64,000 nucleotides of DNA from Anaerolineales bacterium (GTDB lineage Bacteria > Chloroflexota > Anaerolineae > Anaerolineales > Villigracilaceae). The stretch is from the NCBI GenBank assembly GCA_030834895.1, contig JAUQXA010000024.1, positions 310,001 through 374,000 of the forward strand, given 5' to 3'. The notes beneath the pieces are model-generated. The model saw only the letters and a list, made by a program, of their open reading frames with translations. It did no database searches and was not told the origin of the DNA. Shown here piece after piece: positions 52,620-62,153 of the stretch; within the stretch, counting starts at the first letter, position 1; every line of letters begins with the position of its first letter. A program made the position numbers and the translations under genes.

Positions 52620-55370
52620 CTACAGGTTGATGTAGGCTTCGCGCATCTCGACATTCGGGTTCGGTACAAATGTGAAGCCAGTCTTCTCGCACAACGACCT
52701 CATCACCTGGTTTTCTCTTGACATGACCGCGATGACCTTCTTGATCTTCTCCTGTTTCGCAACCTCGATCAGGCGTTTGGTCAGTTCCAGACCGATGCCT
52801 TCGCCCTGGAAGTTGTCGCTCACCAGCAGGCTGATGCGGGCTTCCTCGTCCTCGCCGCGGAACTTGCTCACGCGTCCCACAGCGGAGATGCAACGTCCCG
52901 CGTTCTCTTCCGCTTCGACCACTAACACGATTTCACGCGAGTAATCGCTATGGCAGACGCGCGCAAGACGTTCGTGTGTCACGCGCTGACTGAGGAGCAT
53001 CGGCGAGAGGTAGCGCAGATAAACCGAGCGGTCAGAAAGTGTCTCATGGAAGCAGCGCATCAAGGGTTCGTCTTCGGCGCGGATCGGGCGGATGGTGACC
53101 TTCTTGCCCTTCTTCGTCGTCCACTGGGTAACGTATTTGTTCGGGTAGGGGCGGATGGCGAGTTTCGGCAGGGCGCTTTCGTCCTTGACGTTGTGCAGCA
53201 CCACGCGACCATCCAACGCCATCAAGCCGTCGGGTGAGGCGATCAGTGGGTTGATGTCCAGTTCCTTGATCCAGCGCTGCTCGGCAACCAACTGGCTGAA
53301 ACGCACCATCAATTTTTCGAGAGCATCCAGGTCCACAGGCTTGCGTCCGCGAACGCCTTTGAGGGCTTTGTAGATTTTGGTGCGTTCGATCATGCGGCGG
53401 GCGAGGGTGGTGTTGAGCGGGGGCAGACCGAGGGCGCGGTCTTTGAAGACCTCCACCAACTGTCCGCCGGTACCGAACAAAAGAACGGGACCAAACTGCG
53501 GGTCGATGCTGGAGCCGACGATAAGTTCGTAGCCTTCGACCTTGACCATCGGCTGGACCGTCACGCCGAGGAAGTGCTCCGCTCCCGCTTTTTCCGTCAC
53601 CGATTTCTGGATTTCCTTGAAGGCATTTTCCACTTCGGCTGCGTTTTGCAGGTTGAGCTTCACGCCGCCCACGTCGGTCTTGTGGGTGACGGTCTCGGAG
53701 TGAAGTTTGACCACCACCGGGAAGCCGAGTTCAGCCGCCATCTTGCCAGCCTCTTTCGCTTTGGTCGCAATCAGGGTCGGGGTGGTGGGAATGCCGTAAG
53801 CCGCCAGCAGTTGCTTCGATTCGGCTTCGGTCAACAGGTCGCGCCCGGTCTTGCGGACATGGTCAATGATCGCCTTGGCCTTTTCGCGGTCAACTCCGCC
53901 GCCGTCTTCGTCTGCCAGGCTGGGGGTTTCGTAGAGCGTGTTCAGGTTCGCCATCGATTGCCACATGTAGGTGAATGCCTGTGCGGCGTCATCGGGATAT
54001 TCAAAGGTGGGGATGCCGGCTTTGTTGAGGATTGCCTCGCCCGCGGCGACTTCCTTTCCGCCAGACCACGAAGCCAGGATCGGCTTATCGTAGGATTTGG
54101 CGTACGCTTTGAGCGACTCGGCGGTAGCTGTCGGGTCGGTCATGGCTTGCGGGGTGAGGATGACCAGCAAACCGTCGCTGTTGGGGTCCTGTGCCGCGAC
54201 TTCGAGCGACTTGGCATAGCGGTCGGGGCTGGCGTCGCCGATGATGTCGATGGGGTTGTTGTGACTCCAGGAAGCGGGCAGGAACTCGCTGAGTTTGTCC
54301 ATCGTTTCCTTGGAAACTTCCGCCAGTTCGCCGCCGGTGGTCAACAGGGTGTCGGTGGCGAGCACGCCGGGTCCGCCCGCGTTGGTCAAAATGGTCAGGC
54401 TCGGACCTTTGGGTCTGGGCTGGCGTCCGAGCACTTCCGCCATCGAGAAGATTTCGCTGATGCGTTCCACGCGCAAAACGCCGGCGCGGCGGAAGGCGGC
54501 TTCGAGGACTTCGTCTGAGCCGGTCAACGAGCCGGTGTGGGATGCGGCGGCGCGGGCGGCGCCTTCGGTGCGTCCGGGCTTGATGACGATGATCGGCTTG
54601 CTTGAGGCGACTTCGCGGGCGGCGGAGATGAAGGAGCGGGCGTCGCCAATGGTTTCCATGTAGATCACGATGCTGTCGGTGTGCGGGTCATCGCCCAGAT
54701 AGTAGATGAGGTCACCCCAGTCCACATCGAGCATCGAGCCAACGGAGACGAAGTGCGAGAAGCCGACGTCTTCCTTGAACGACCAGTCCAACACGGCGGT
54801 GCAGAGCGCACCCGACTGGCTGATGAATGCCACATTGCCCTTGTGCGCCATTCCTGCCGCGAAGGTGGCGTTCAACCCGCTGACAGGGCTCATCACGCCC
54901 AGGCAGTTGGGTCCAACAACACGCATCCCGCCTTTGCGGGCGTTTTCGAGCAGGCGACGTTCCAGTTCTACGCCTTCGGGACCAACTTCCTTGAATCCCG
55001 CCGAGATGACGATGGCGCCCTTGATGCCGACTTCCACACATTCGGCAATCAGGTCGGGGATGCTGGTGGCAGGAGTGACGATAACAGCCAGGTCAATTTG
55101 ATCGGGAACGTCCTTGACGCTCGGATAGGCTTTGATTCCCAATAGGCTGGGGCGCTTGGGGTTGATTGGGAAAACAGCGCCACCGAACGGACTGCTGATC
55201 AGATTCCAGAGGATGGTGCGCCCGACGCTGCCTTCCTTTTCGGTTGCGCCAATCACCGCCACGTTCTTCGGGGCGAAGATGCTCTTCAACGGGCTGGCTG
55301 TAAATTGATAGATGTCCTGAGCAGGGTCGAGGCTTGGCCATTTTTCAGGGTTGGGGGTGTTTGGATTCAT
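52620..55370 (-). CDS. ADP-forming acyl-CoA synthetase fused to GNAT acetyltransferase (PatZ/Pat-type)
   Basis: 916 residues from ATG 55370, with AAGGA eight bases upstream; an in-frame GTG at 55391 is less likely. The CoA-binding domain ([14 protein letters not shown]), ligase-CoA domain, phosphohistidine His278 in ASHTGSLTG and an ATP-grasp domain (~480-700) form the NDP-forming synthetase core, which turns acyl-CoA and ADP into acid, CoA and ATP. The last ~165 residues are a GNAT domain ([13 protein letters not shown]...[13 protein letters not shown]), as in protein acetyltransferases Pat/PatZ, where the synthetase part may be regulatory. Which role dominates is unknown. Its promoter shares an element with the neighbouring synthetase gene. 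Confidence 0.88.
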   Translation of the reverse strand: MNPNTPNPEKWPSLDPAQDIYQFTASPLKSIFAPKNVAVIGATEKEGSVGRTILWNLISSPFGGAVFPINPKRPSLLGIKAYPSVKDVPDQIDLAVIVTPATSIPDLIAECVEVGIKGAIVISAGFKEVGPEGVELERRLLENARKGGMRVVGPNCLGVMSPVSGLNATFAAGMAHKGNVAFISQSGALCTAVLDWSFKEDVGFSHFVSVGSMLDVDWGDLIYYLGDDPHTDSIVIYMETIGDARSFISAAREVASSKPIIVIKPGRTEGAARAAASHTGSLTGSDEVLEAAFRRAGVLRVERISEIFSMAEVLGRQPRPKGPSLTILTNAGGPGVLATDTLLTTGGELAEVSKETMDKLSEFLPASWSHNNPIDIIGDASPDRYAKSLEVAAQDPNSDGLLVILTPQAMTDPTATAESLKAYAKSYDKPILASWSGGKEVAAGEAILNKAGIPTFEYPDDAAQAFTYMWQSMANLNTLYETPSLADEDGGGVDREKAKAIIDHVRKTGRDLLTEAESKQLLAAYGIPTTPTLIATKAKEAGKMAAELGFPVVVKLHSETVTHKTDVGGVKLNLQNAAEVENAFKEIQKSVTEKAGAEHFLGVTVQPMVKVEGYELIVGSSIDPQFGPVLLFGTGGQLVEVFKDRALGLPPLNTTLARRMIERTKIYKALKGVRGRKPVDLDALEKLMVRFSQLVAEQRWIKELDINPLIASPDGLMALDGRVVLHNVKDESALPKLAIRPYPNKYVTQWTTKKGKKVTIRPIRAEDEPLMRCFHETLSDRSVYLRYLSPMLLSQRVTHERLARVCHSDYSREIVLVVEAEENAGRCISAVGRVSKFRGEDEEARISLLVSDNFQGEGIGLELTKRLIEVAKQEKIKKVIAVMSRENQVMRSLCEKTGFTFVPNPNVEMREAYINL

Positions 55371-55485
55371 AATATATTCCTTGTGTTCCACCGATTAGGG
55401 ATTATGGGAAAATCAGTACATTCGATGTACTGGTCTTTGCCAACGATAAAGTCTGCTCTTTTGGAAAGTGAGACAGAGCTACGTT

Positions 55486-55513
55486 ATTATAAAATAGAAT
55501 AACATACAATCAA
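55486..55513 (-). promoter_or_regulatory. Promoter of the PatZ-type gene
   Basis: On the minus strand TTGATT (55508-55513), 16-bp spacer, consensus TATAAT (55486-55491); transcript start near 55479, leader about 109 bases. Confidence 0.7.
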
Positions 55514-55519
55514 ACGAGG

Positions 55520-55560
55520 TTGTCACTGATTTTGTGTGTGAAATATCCTGAATTTGTGGA
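55520..55560 (-). promoter_or_regulatory. Conserved element upstream of the -35 box, copy 1
   Basis: A 41-bp sequence, TTGTCACTGATTTTG then TGTGTGAAATATCCTGAATT, matching 57826-57868 at almost all positions. It sits directly upstream of the -35 box in both promoters, 29-30 bp from the -10 box, where an activator would bind. Confidence 0.65.
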
Positions 55561-55562
55561 AT

Positions 55563-55600
55563 CAAAAACAAGTGAGGCTGAAAAGCCCCACCTGTTTTTG
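55563..55600 (-). terminator. Terminator of the second acyl-CoA synthetase gene
   Basis: On the minus strand AAACAGGTGGGGC, loop, GCCTCACTTGTTTTTG; two mismatched pairs, U-rich end. Confidence 0.65.
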
Positions 55601-55624
55601 ATTATGCAGGGATGAATACCCGCT

Positions 55625-57736
55625 TTATTTCTTCTTCAAAATGATGCGGGCATCAACCGCCTTCACGCCCTTGCCTTCCTCGTAAACAAGCACCGGGTTG
55701 GCGTCCGTTTCAGCCACTTCATCGCGCAGGTCGTAAACCATGCTGGCATAGCGGCAGAGCAGGTCTGCCAGGGCAGCCCGGTCGCGTGGGGCTTCACCGC
55801 GGGCGCCGGCCAGAATGGCGACACTGCGGATTTCACCGATCATTTGCCTTACCTGTTCCTTGTTGACGGGAGCCACGCGGAAGGTGACGTCCTTGAGCAC
55901 TTCGACAAAGATACCGCCCAGACCGAACATGATGGTGGGTCCAAAGGTTGGGTCGTTGATCGAGCCAACGATGACTTCCGTTCCAAGGGGAGCCATTTCC
56001 TGCACGGCGATGCCGCGGATATCCGCTTCGGCTTTATAGGCTCGGCAGTTTGCCATGATCGTCTCGAAGGCGGCGCGCACGCCAGCCTCATCCTTAATGT
56101 TGACTTTCACACCGCCCGCATCGGATTTGTGGATGATATCCGGCGAGACGACTTTCATCACAACCGGGTAACCGGTCTTCTTTGCCAGTTCGACCGCTTC
56201 GTCTTCGCTCTTGGCGAGGTTGATCTCGGTGACGGGCAGACCGTAGGCGGCGAACAATTTCTTGGCTTCGATTTCTGTCAGCGCGGTTCGTCCATCGGCG
56301 CGGGCCTTGGCGATGATCTCGCGGGCCATCTGCGAACTCCTCGGTCCGCAACCTTCGTCGGCGCCAATGTTCATCAGGCGGATGTTGTTATATTCGCGCA
56401 GGGCGGCCATACCGTTCATTGCCTGGTCAGGAGCGGGGTAGGCGGGGATGCCGTTGTCCACCAGCCATTGCATTGCCTCGTCACAGCGCTTGCCGCCGAC
56501 CATCGAGACAATCACGGGACGGTCTTTGATGCCTGTCTCGTCCACTGCCTTCTTGATTGCCTGGGCAATTTCCACAGGGTTGGTCATGGCGGTTTCGCAG
56601 TAAAGTACCACAATACCATCAGTCCATGGGTGAGCGAAGGCATACTTGACCGACTTGTAGTACCAGTCATTACCTGCCATGCCGGTCAGGTCAACCGGGT
56701 TCTTCGCGGAGCCAAAGGCGGGCATGTGCTTCTTGAGTTCCTCCTGCACATCTTCGGGAGCGAACTTCAATGGGATGCCGTAGCGTTCCGCCGCATCGGT
56801 CGCCAAAACGCCCACACCGCCGCCATTGGTGATGATGAGCAGGTTCTCTTTGCGAAGCGGAGGCATGAGGGAGAGCGCCAGAGTGCGGTCGAAGAGATTG
56901 TTAAGGTCGGATGCCTGTACCACGCCAGCCTGCTGGAATGCGGCTCCGTAGACCTTCACCGCGCCAGCCAGTGAGCCGGTGTGGGAGGCTGCCGCAGCCG
57001 CGCCATGCGCTGAAACACCAGACTTGAGGGCGATGATCGGCTTCTTGGTCTTGCGTCCGGCTTCGATGAATTTGCGTCCATCCTTGAGACCTTCGATGTA
57101 GAGGCAGATGCAGGAGGTGTTTTCATCCTTGTCCAGCCAGGTAATCAGGTCGGCAAAGTTCACGTCCGCCATGTTGCCGATGGAGATCATCTTGTCGAAA
57201 CCTACTTTGCGGGTGTAGGTGATGGCATCCATAGCGATCAGCAAAGCGCCACTTTGGGTGATGAGGGTGGCCTTGCCGGGGAAGGGGAGGAAGGGGGCGA
57301 ATGAAGCATTTAATTTGTCTGAGTTGGAAAGCGTGCCGACGATGTTGGGTCCGAGGACGCACATGCCATACTTGCGGGCGGTTTCGAGCAATTGGTCTTC
57401 GAGGTCTTTGCGTCCAACTTCGCTGAACCCGGAGGTGATTACGCTCAATGCCTTGATGCCCTTCTGTCCACATTCTTCTGCAACCTGATTCACAAGGTCA
57501 ACTGGAACGGTGATGACCGCCAGATCCACGCTGCCCGGAACAGCGCCGATATTCGGGAAAACTGGAAAGCTGAGGATTTCCTTGGCGGTCGGGTTGATGG
57601 GATAAACTTTTCCCTGATAACCGCCTTTAATCAAGTTTTCGATGACTGTGTAACCGATTTTCCCCGGTGTTGTGGATGCGCCGACGATTGCTACAGATTT
57701 CGGCTGCAAAAGATTATTTAGGGCTGTTTGATCCAT
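55625..57736 (-). CDS. ADP-forming acetyl-CoA (acyl-CoA) synthetase, fused alpha-beta
   Basis: 703 residues. CoA-binding domain SVAIVGASTTPGKIGYTV, succinyl-CoA-synthetase-like domain with phospho-His in [11 protein letters not shown] (~260), and ATP-grasp domain (~480-690). No GNAT domain. It makes acetate and ATP from acetyl-CoA, ADP and phosphate, a main ATP step of anaerobic sugar or amino acid breakdown. Its neighbour is a longer, GNAT-fused paralogue, and both promoters share a ~40-bp element. Exact acyl substrate is unknown. Confidence 0.9.
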   Translation of the reverse strand: MDQTALNNLLQPKSVAIVGASTTPGKIGYTVIENLIKGGYQGKVYPINPTAKEILSFPVFPNIGAVPGSVDLAVITVPVDLVNQVAEECGQKGIKALSVITSGFSEVGRKDLEDQLLETARKYGMCVLGPNIVGTLSNSDKLNASFAPFLPFPGKATLITQSGALLIAMDAITYTRKVGFDKMISIGNMADVNFADLITWLDKDENTSCICLYIEGLKDGRKFIEAGRKTKKPIIALKSGVSAHGAAAAASHTGSLAGAVKVYGAAFQQAGVVQASDLNNLFDRTLALSLMPPLRKENLLIITNGGGVGVLATDAAERYGIPLKFAPEDVQEELKKHMPAFGSAKNPVDLTGMAGNDWYYKSVKYAFAHPWTDGIVVLYCETAMTNPVEIAQAIKKAVDETGIKDRPVIVSMVGGKRCDEAMQWLVDNGIPAYPAPDQAMNGMAALREYNNIRLMNIGADEGCGPRSSQMAREIIAKARADGRTALTEIEAKKLFAAYGLPVTEINLAKSEDEAVELAKKTGYPVVMKVVSPDIIHKSDAGGVKVNIKDEAGVRAAFETIMANCRAYKAEADIRGIAVQEMAPLGTEVIVGSINDPTFGPTIMFGLGGIFVEVLKDVTFRVAPVNKEQVRQMIGEIRSVAILAGARGEAPRDRAALADLLCRYASMVYDLRDEVAETDANPVLVYEEGKGVKAVDARIILKKK

Positions 57737-57790
57737 ACTTTGTCTCCTATGACACTGTATTTATTGTGAAAAGAATTACAAAACCACCTA

Positions 57791-57868
57791 ATTATAAGAA
57801 CGGAAACGAAAATAAGGACTTTAACTTGTCACTTATTTTGCGTGTGAAATATCCTGAATTTTGTGCAG
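57791..57868 (-). promoter_or_regulatory. Promoter of the second synthetase gene with conserved element copy 2
   Basis: TATAAT on the minus strand is at 57791-57796; the -35 region (near 57814-57819, GTCCTT) is poor, as expected for an activated promoter. The element at 57826-57868 matches 55520-55560 and lies at the same distance from -10. Confidence 0.65.
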
Positions 57869-58075
57869 ATGTATTCAATTTGGGAATTGGAATGGTGCAA
57901 TGGTATGGACCACCAATTGCGGCAGTTCTTGATTTAGAAACCGCTATATAAAGCAATAAGGCAGGATAATCACTATATTGGTTTGCCGGTTTTAGGAACT
58001 GTGACATAAATCACAGAAATTATCATAATATTTAGATAAAATATCATAAAAATTATCGTAAAAGGAAACCCCACC

Positions 58076-59314
58076 ATGAGCGAAATTATCAACAACCGAC
58101 AGCAACGCGTCGAAATCATGAAGAGCCTCATCCGCCAACTCCATTCCGGCGTAGCGGAGGAACAGATCAAGCACCAGCTCGAAACCATGCTCGACGAAGC
58201 CGACTACAGCGACATCTTTCTGATGGAAGTTCAACTCGTGCAGGAGGGCATCCCCGCCGAGAGCATCCAGCAACTGTGCGACACCCACACCCGCGTCCTC
58301 AAAAAGCATCTCGACTTGCAGGAGACCCCCGATACCACGCCTGGTCACCCCGTCCACACCTTCGTGCAGGAAAACCGCGAACTGAACAAAACCACGGGAC
58401 AGATCCGCCTGCTGATGAAAAAACTCGAAACCCTGCCCGACGAGCAGGACGCCACCCCGCAGGTGCGCGAAATCCAGTCCCAACTCAACAACCTGATGGA
58501 TGTGGACAAACACTACCGCCGCAAGGAGTACCTACTATTCCCGTTCTTCGAAAAGAATAACCTGCCCGGTCCGCCGATGGTCATGTGGGGCAAGCACGAC
58601 GAAGCGCGGGAGATTCTCAAACAGACCATTGCGGGCTTGCAGGAAGTCGAATCCATGACCGCCGCCGAAGCCAAAGCCTACAACCTGTTCACCGTCACAC
58701 CCGCCGTCGAAGCCGTCGATGACATGATCTACAAAGAGGAAAAGATCATGTTCCCGACCGCCCTCAACCTGCTCACCGAACAGGACTGGTACGAGATTTA
58801 TCTCCAAAGCGACGAATACGGCTACTGCCTCTACGACCCGCAATTTGAGTGGAGGCCCGAAGGCGGAGTCCACACGGAAGTTGGTAAACCCGCCGCCAAG
58901 GGTGGGCGGATTCAGATGCCGACGGGCAATTTCTCGCTCGAAGAGTTGATAGGTGTCTTCAGTACCCTGCCCTTCGACCTGACCTTCGTCGACAAAGACG
59001 ACACCGTCCGCTATTTTAGCCCCGGCAAAGAGCGGGTCTTTGACCGCTCCCGCGCCATCCTTGGACGCAAGGTGCAATATTGTCACCCGCCCAAGAGCGT
59101 CCACATCGTCAACCAGATCGTCAAAGACTTCAAGGCTGGCAAGCAGGACCGCGCCCGCTTCTGGATCAACATGGGCGGACGGCTGGTCTACATCTGCTAC
59201 TACGCCGTCCGCGACGCCCAAGGCGCTTACATGGGCACCCTCGAAGTCACGCAAGACCTCACCGAAGTCCGCAGCCTCGAAGGCGAACGCCGCCTGCTGG
59301 CGTATGATGAATGA
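58076..59314 (+). CDS. DUF438/hemerythrin/PAS protein
   Basis: 412 residues. An N-terminal DUF438 helical domain (~1-90), a hemerythrin-like region (HTFVQENRELNKTT, DKHYRRKEYLLFPFFEKN, MWGKHDEAREI, DMIYKEEKIMFP) with the His and Glu ligands for a di-iron site, and a C-terminal PAS domain (~285-395; LTFVDKDDTVRYFSPG). Such proteins sense or repair nitric-oxide or oxygen damage. AAAGGAAACCCCACC precedes the ATG, and an AT-rich stretch at 58010-58060 with TTATC/GATAA words may hold a regulator site. Function is known only for relatives. Confidence 0.88.
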   Translation: MSEIINNRQQRVEIMKSLIRQLHSGVAEEQIKHQLETMLDEADYSDIFLMEVQLVQEGIPAESIQQLCDTHTRVLKKHLDLQETPDTTPGHPVHTFVQENRELNKTTGQIRLLMKKLETLPDEQDATPQVREIQSQLNNLMDVDKHYRRKEYLLFPFFEKNNLPGPPMVMWGKHDEAREILKQTIAGLQEVESMTAAEAKAYNLFTVTPAVEAVDDMIYKEEKIMFPTALNLLTEQDWYEIYLQSDEYGYCLYDPQFEWRPEGGVHTEVGKPAAKGGRIQMPTGNFSLEELIGVFSTLPFDLTFVDKDDTVRYFSPGKERVFDRSRAILGRKVQYCHPPKSVHIVNQIVKDFKAGKQDRARFWINMGGRLVYICYYAVRDAQGAYMGTLEVTQDLTEVRSLEGERRLLAYDE

Positions 59315-59323
59315 TTATCTCGT

Positions 59324-59403
59324 GTCACCCTGAGGGAGCGCTCTTTGTGACCGAAGGGTCTCTACTCTTGAAAACAGAGATTCTTCGCTCCGCTCAGAAT
59401 GAC
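59324..59403. repeat. Hairpin repeat family C, copy 2
   Basis: GTCACCCTGAGGGAGCG...CCGAAGGGTCTCT...AGAGATTCTTCGCTCCGCTCAGAATGAC, about 80 bp, between the DUF438 gene and its partner. Confidence 0.8.
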
Positions 59404-59429
59404 AAGCAAAAGTCTCGGAAAGGAATCCC

Positions 59430-59948
59430 ATGGAAATCAACAGCCACACCAAACTGCTGGAACTTCTGAAAGAATACCCTGCTCTCGAGGAGCAGATCAT
59501 CGACATTGCTCCGCCTTTCAAGAACCTCAAGAACCCCATCCTGCGGCGGACGGTGGGTCAACTGGCGACTATGGGACAGGTGGCGCAAATCGGCAACATC
59601 GACGTGACCGAACTGGTCAACACCCTGCGCCGCGCCGTCGGTCAACCCGAACTTCGAGCGGATGCCGATTCCCAAATCTCCATCCCTGCCAAATCCGCCG
59701 ACGACCCCGATTGGATCGCTGGCGAACCGCAATTCGTGGTCAACGGCATCGAATTACTGCGTCAGGGTGAAGTCCCGCTCCAACGAGTCAACGAACTATT
59801 GGTCTCGCTCTCCCCAGACCGATTCCTCCTGCTCCTCACCGACTTCGAGCCGACCCCCATGCTGGACGCTATGCACAAGCAGAACCGCCGCACCTTCCAT
59901 AAGCCGCATCCCGAAAAGCCTGGTCAATTCCTGACGTTTATCAAATAG
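59430..59948 (+). CDS. DUF1858- and DUF2249-like protein
   Basis: 172 residues. Residues 1-70 match the DUF1858 helical domain (LLKEYPALEEQIIDIAPPFKNLKNP), which in other bacteria is found with hemerythrin and DUF438 proteins. The C-terminal ~85 residues (GEVPLQRVNELLVSLSPDRFLLLLTDFEPTPMLDAM) resemble DUF2249. It follows the DUF438/hemerythrin gene, separated only by a family-C repeat, so a joint role in nitrosative or oxygen stress is likely. Confidence 0.75.
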   Translation: MEINSHTKLLELLKEYPALEEQIIDIAPPFKNLKNPILRRTVGQLATMGQVAQIGNIDVTELVNTLRRAVGQPELRADADSQISIPAKSADDPDWIAGEPQFVVNGIELLRQGEVPLQRVNELLVSLSPDRFLLLLTDFEPTPMLDAMHKQNRRTFHKPHPEKPGQFLTFIK

Positions 59949-59975
59949 CGCCTTCTCTATGTTGTTGGCAAAAAT

Positions 59976-60005
59976 AAAAGGCTGTCCAGTTTTGGGCAGC
60001 CTTTT
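59976..60005. terminator. Bidirectional terminator before slyD
   Basis: AAAAGGCTGTCC, loop AGTTTT, GGGCAGCCTTTT. Confidence 0.85.
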
Positions 60006-60008
60006 GAT

Positions 60009-60503
60009 CTATTCGTGGTGGTGATGTCCTTCTTCGTGGACATGTCCATGTTCCAGTTCATCTTTGGTTGGTTCGCGCAGCCCAACCACTTTTACGTTGA
60101 AGTGCAGCTCCGCACCAGCAAGCGGATGGTTGAAATCCAGCCGTACGGTTTCATCGTCGAAGCTTTCCACAAACGCCATTTGATGATTATCGTCTTCGTC
60201 GGTGACGCCCAATTCCATTCCCAGCTCAAGTTCCATGTCGTCAGGGAATTCACTGCGCGGTACTTCAGCATAGGCATCTTCATCGAATTCTCCATAGCCA
60301 TCTGCTGGTGAGACGACCACATCCTTGCTCTCTCCTATTTTCATTCCCACCATCTCTCGCTCGAGACCGGGGACGATGTTATCATACCCCGCAAGAAACT
60401 GCAGGGGTCCCGCGTCCTTGGAGGAATCCAGCACTTCTCCGTCCACGGTTAATGTATATTCCATCGAAACCACCAGACCATCCTGCACTGTGTCTTTGCT
60501 CAT
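60009..60503 (-). CDS. slyD: SlyD-like FKBP peptidyl-prolyl isomerase
   Basis: 164 residues. FKBP core split by an insert-in-flap domain: VVSMEYTLTVDGEVLDSS, LQFLAGYDNIVPGLEREMVGMKIGE, then the acidic insert. The His-rich tail (HGHVHEEGHHHHE) binds nickel or other metals. SlyD speeds proline isomerisation, acts as a chaperone and aids hydrogenase maturation elsewhere. It stands alone, with ATG 60503 after AAAGGATAAAAC. Confidence 0.93.
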   Translation of the reverse strand: MSKDTVQDGLVVSMEYTLTVDGEVLDSSKDAGPLQFLAGYDNIVPGLEREMVGMKIGESKDVVVSPADGYGEFDEDAYAEVPRSEFPDDMELELGMELGVTDEDDNHQMAFVESFDDETVRLDFNHPLAGAELHFNVKVVGLREPTKDELEHGHVHEEGHHHHE

Positions 60504-60572
60504 GTTTTATCCTTTCCGAGATAAGTGCGCCCATTGTACCAGCGAAAAGATGCAGATAATGCAGAAATTGAA

Positions 60573-60610
60573 TCAAAAAGCAGTCCCATCAAAAAGCAGG
60601 GACTGCTCTT
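60573..60610 (-). terminator. Terminator of the rubrerythrin gene
   Basis: On the minus strand AGCAGTCCC, 11-base loop, GGGACTGCT, then TTTTGATT. Confidence 0.8.
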
Positions 60611-60632
60611 GATTCGCTTGCTTTCAGGCGGT

Positions 60633-61130
60633 TTATACCAACACAAACTTTTGGGGCTTGGTCCCGCAGACCGGGCATTTGTCCGTCGGTCTGCCAAGTT
60701 CGATGTAACCACAGACGGGGCAGAGATAAAACTCCACGTTGTCCAAATCCTTGCCCTTTTTTACGGCTTCGAGAGCCAGGGCATACAACTCCGCATGGAC
60801 AGCTTCCGCATCCAGTGCGTATCCAAACATTCTTTGAGCTGCATGCTCGTCGGCTTTGGCTTGTTCGACCATCGGCGGGTACATCTCCTTGTATTCGTAG
60901 GTCTCACCGTTGATGGCGGCCTGCAGGTTATCGGCGGTTGAGCCAACTCCTTCCATCGCGGCAAGATGTCCCTCGGCGTGAATGCGCTCGGCTTCGGCCG
61001 CAGTGCGGAAGAGACGGGCGACATTTGGAAAACCGTCCTTCTCTGCTTTCTTTGCAAACGCCCGATATTTCTGATTTGCCTGGCTTTCTCCGGCAAATGC
61101 GCTCTTCATATTTTCCAGTGTGGTTGCCAT
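60633..61130 (-). CDS. Rubrerythrin
   Basis: 165 residues. The di-iron domain (residues ~1-125) has the ExxH pairs AEAERIHAEGH and AEAVHAELY; the C-terminal rubredoxin-like domain has CPVCGYIE and CPVCGTKP. It reduces hydrogen peroxide in anaerobes using electrons from rubredoxin or NADH-linked donors. The ferritin-like half lacks the long insert of nigerythrin. Alone on the minus strand. Confidence 0.95.
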   Translation of the reverse strand: MATTLENMKSAFAGESQANQKYRAFAKKAEKDGFPNVARLFRTAAEAERIHAEGHLAAMEGVGSTADNLQAAINGETYEYKEMYPPMVEQAKADEHAAQRMFGYALDAEAVHAELYALALEAVKKGKDLDNVEFYLCPVCGYIELGRPTDKCPVCGTKPQKFVLV

Positions 61131-61271
61131 GGTTCCTCCATAAGTAGTTGCAGATGGTTTGTTAAACTTGTATCCAGTATAGCCTGCCGGGAAGGGGCGA
61201 GAAAGTTACGAAAGTCACTATTTTTTGCCGTCAATTCTAAATTTCCGTTTCCTACTTTATAATGCTTCTTC

Positions 61272-62153
61272 ATGCGATATGACTTGTGCCTTCCCTGGTA
61301 TTGGGAATACGATGATGTTTTTGTGGGAATGGTTGAACGCGCCAGCATCAAGGAGGGGATTTCTCTCTGGCAGGTGACGCCGGATAATTTGCTGGAATCC
61401 ATTACCGCGCTCTACAAGGATGTAACAACCTTCAAGACTCTCCTCAACCGCGGGCAGGGCGAGCCGACCTTTGTGCCAATCTCACGTTGGGCACGGGAAC
61501 ATGGGGTGCGACGCATTAATCCGGGTGAAGTTTCCGCCTGGTCCGAGGATAAAACCACCATGCACTATGAGTTCATCCATGCGGGATTGAACACGCCGCA
61601 TACTATTGTGCTTGCATCGTTCCTGGATCAGCCGCTTCTTTCATTAATTGATTTGACTCCGCTCGGCAGGAACTTTGTCATCAAGCCGTCGAACGGCGGC
61701 GGTGGCGAGGGCGTTATCATCGGCGCAAACAGCCTGGAGGAAGTCCTGCGGGCGCGCATGGAATTTCCGGAGCAGAAGTACCTGTTGCAGTCCTATATCA
61801 CGCCGCAGTGTGTCAGTGGAAAGATTGCGTGGTTCCGCGTCTTTTATGCTCACGGCGAGACTTATCCCTGTTGGTGGGCGACGGATACCCATATCTATCA
61901 AATTGTCACGGCAGAGGAGGAGGCCCGGTTTGGACTGGACAGGCTGAGGGACATTACCCGCCGGATCGCCTCAATCTGCAAGCTGGATTGGTTTTCAACC
62001 GAAATCGCACTGGCTGACGATTTTGTTGTTGTGGATTATGTCAATGATGAGATCGATACCCGTGTCCAGTCACGGGCGATGGATGGCGTGCCGGATGAAA
62101 TCGTCAACAACATTGCCCGTCAATTGGTGAAAATCGCAAAGGAGAATTTGTGA
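61272..62153 (+). CDS. ATP-grasp family protein
   Basis: 293 residues. The phosphate-binding loop FVIKPSNGGGGEGVIIG, and the Mg-binding end WFSTEIALADDFVVVDYVNDE, identify an ATP-grasp fold. Such enzymes join a carboxylate to an amine, thiol or another carboxylate with ATP. No substrate-specific motif is seen. Its stop overlaps the next gene by 4 bp (GTGA), so it is coupled to a TrmO-like tRNA methylase. Substrate unknown. Confidence 0.8.
   Translation: MRYDLCLPWYWEYDDVFVGMVERASIKEGISLWQVTPDNLLESITALYKDVTTFKTLLNRGQGEPTFVPISRWAREHGVRRINPGEVSAWSEDKTTMHYEFIHAGLNTPHTIVLASFLDQPLLSLIDLTPLGRNFVIKPSNGGGGEGVIIGANSLEEVLRARMEFPEQKYLLQSYITPQCVSGKIAWFRVFYAHGETYPCWWATDTHIYQIVTAEEEARFGLDRLRDITRRIASICKLDWFSTEIALADDFVVVDYVNDEIDTRVQSRAMDGVPDEIVNNIARQLVKIAKENL

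Noticed and set aside
55520..55560. Rex or CRP/FNR site in the shared promoter element
   Set aside because: The spacing and half-sites do not fit TTGTGAA-N-TTCACAA or TGTGA-N6-TCACA; the regulator is left open.
53574..56974. Plus-strand frames of 314 and 376 aa (53574-54518, 55844-56974)
   Set aside because: Both are antisense to the acyl-CoA synthetase genes and show no coherent domain.
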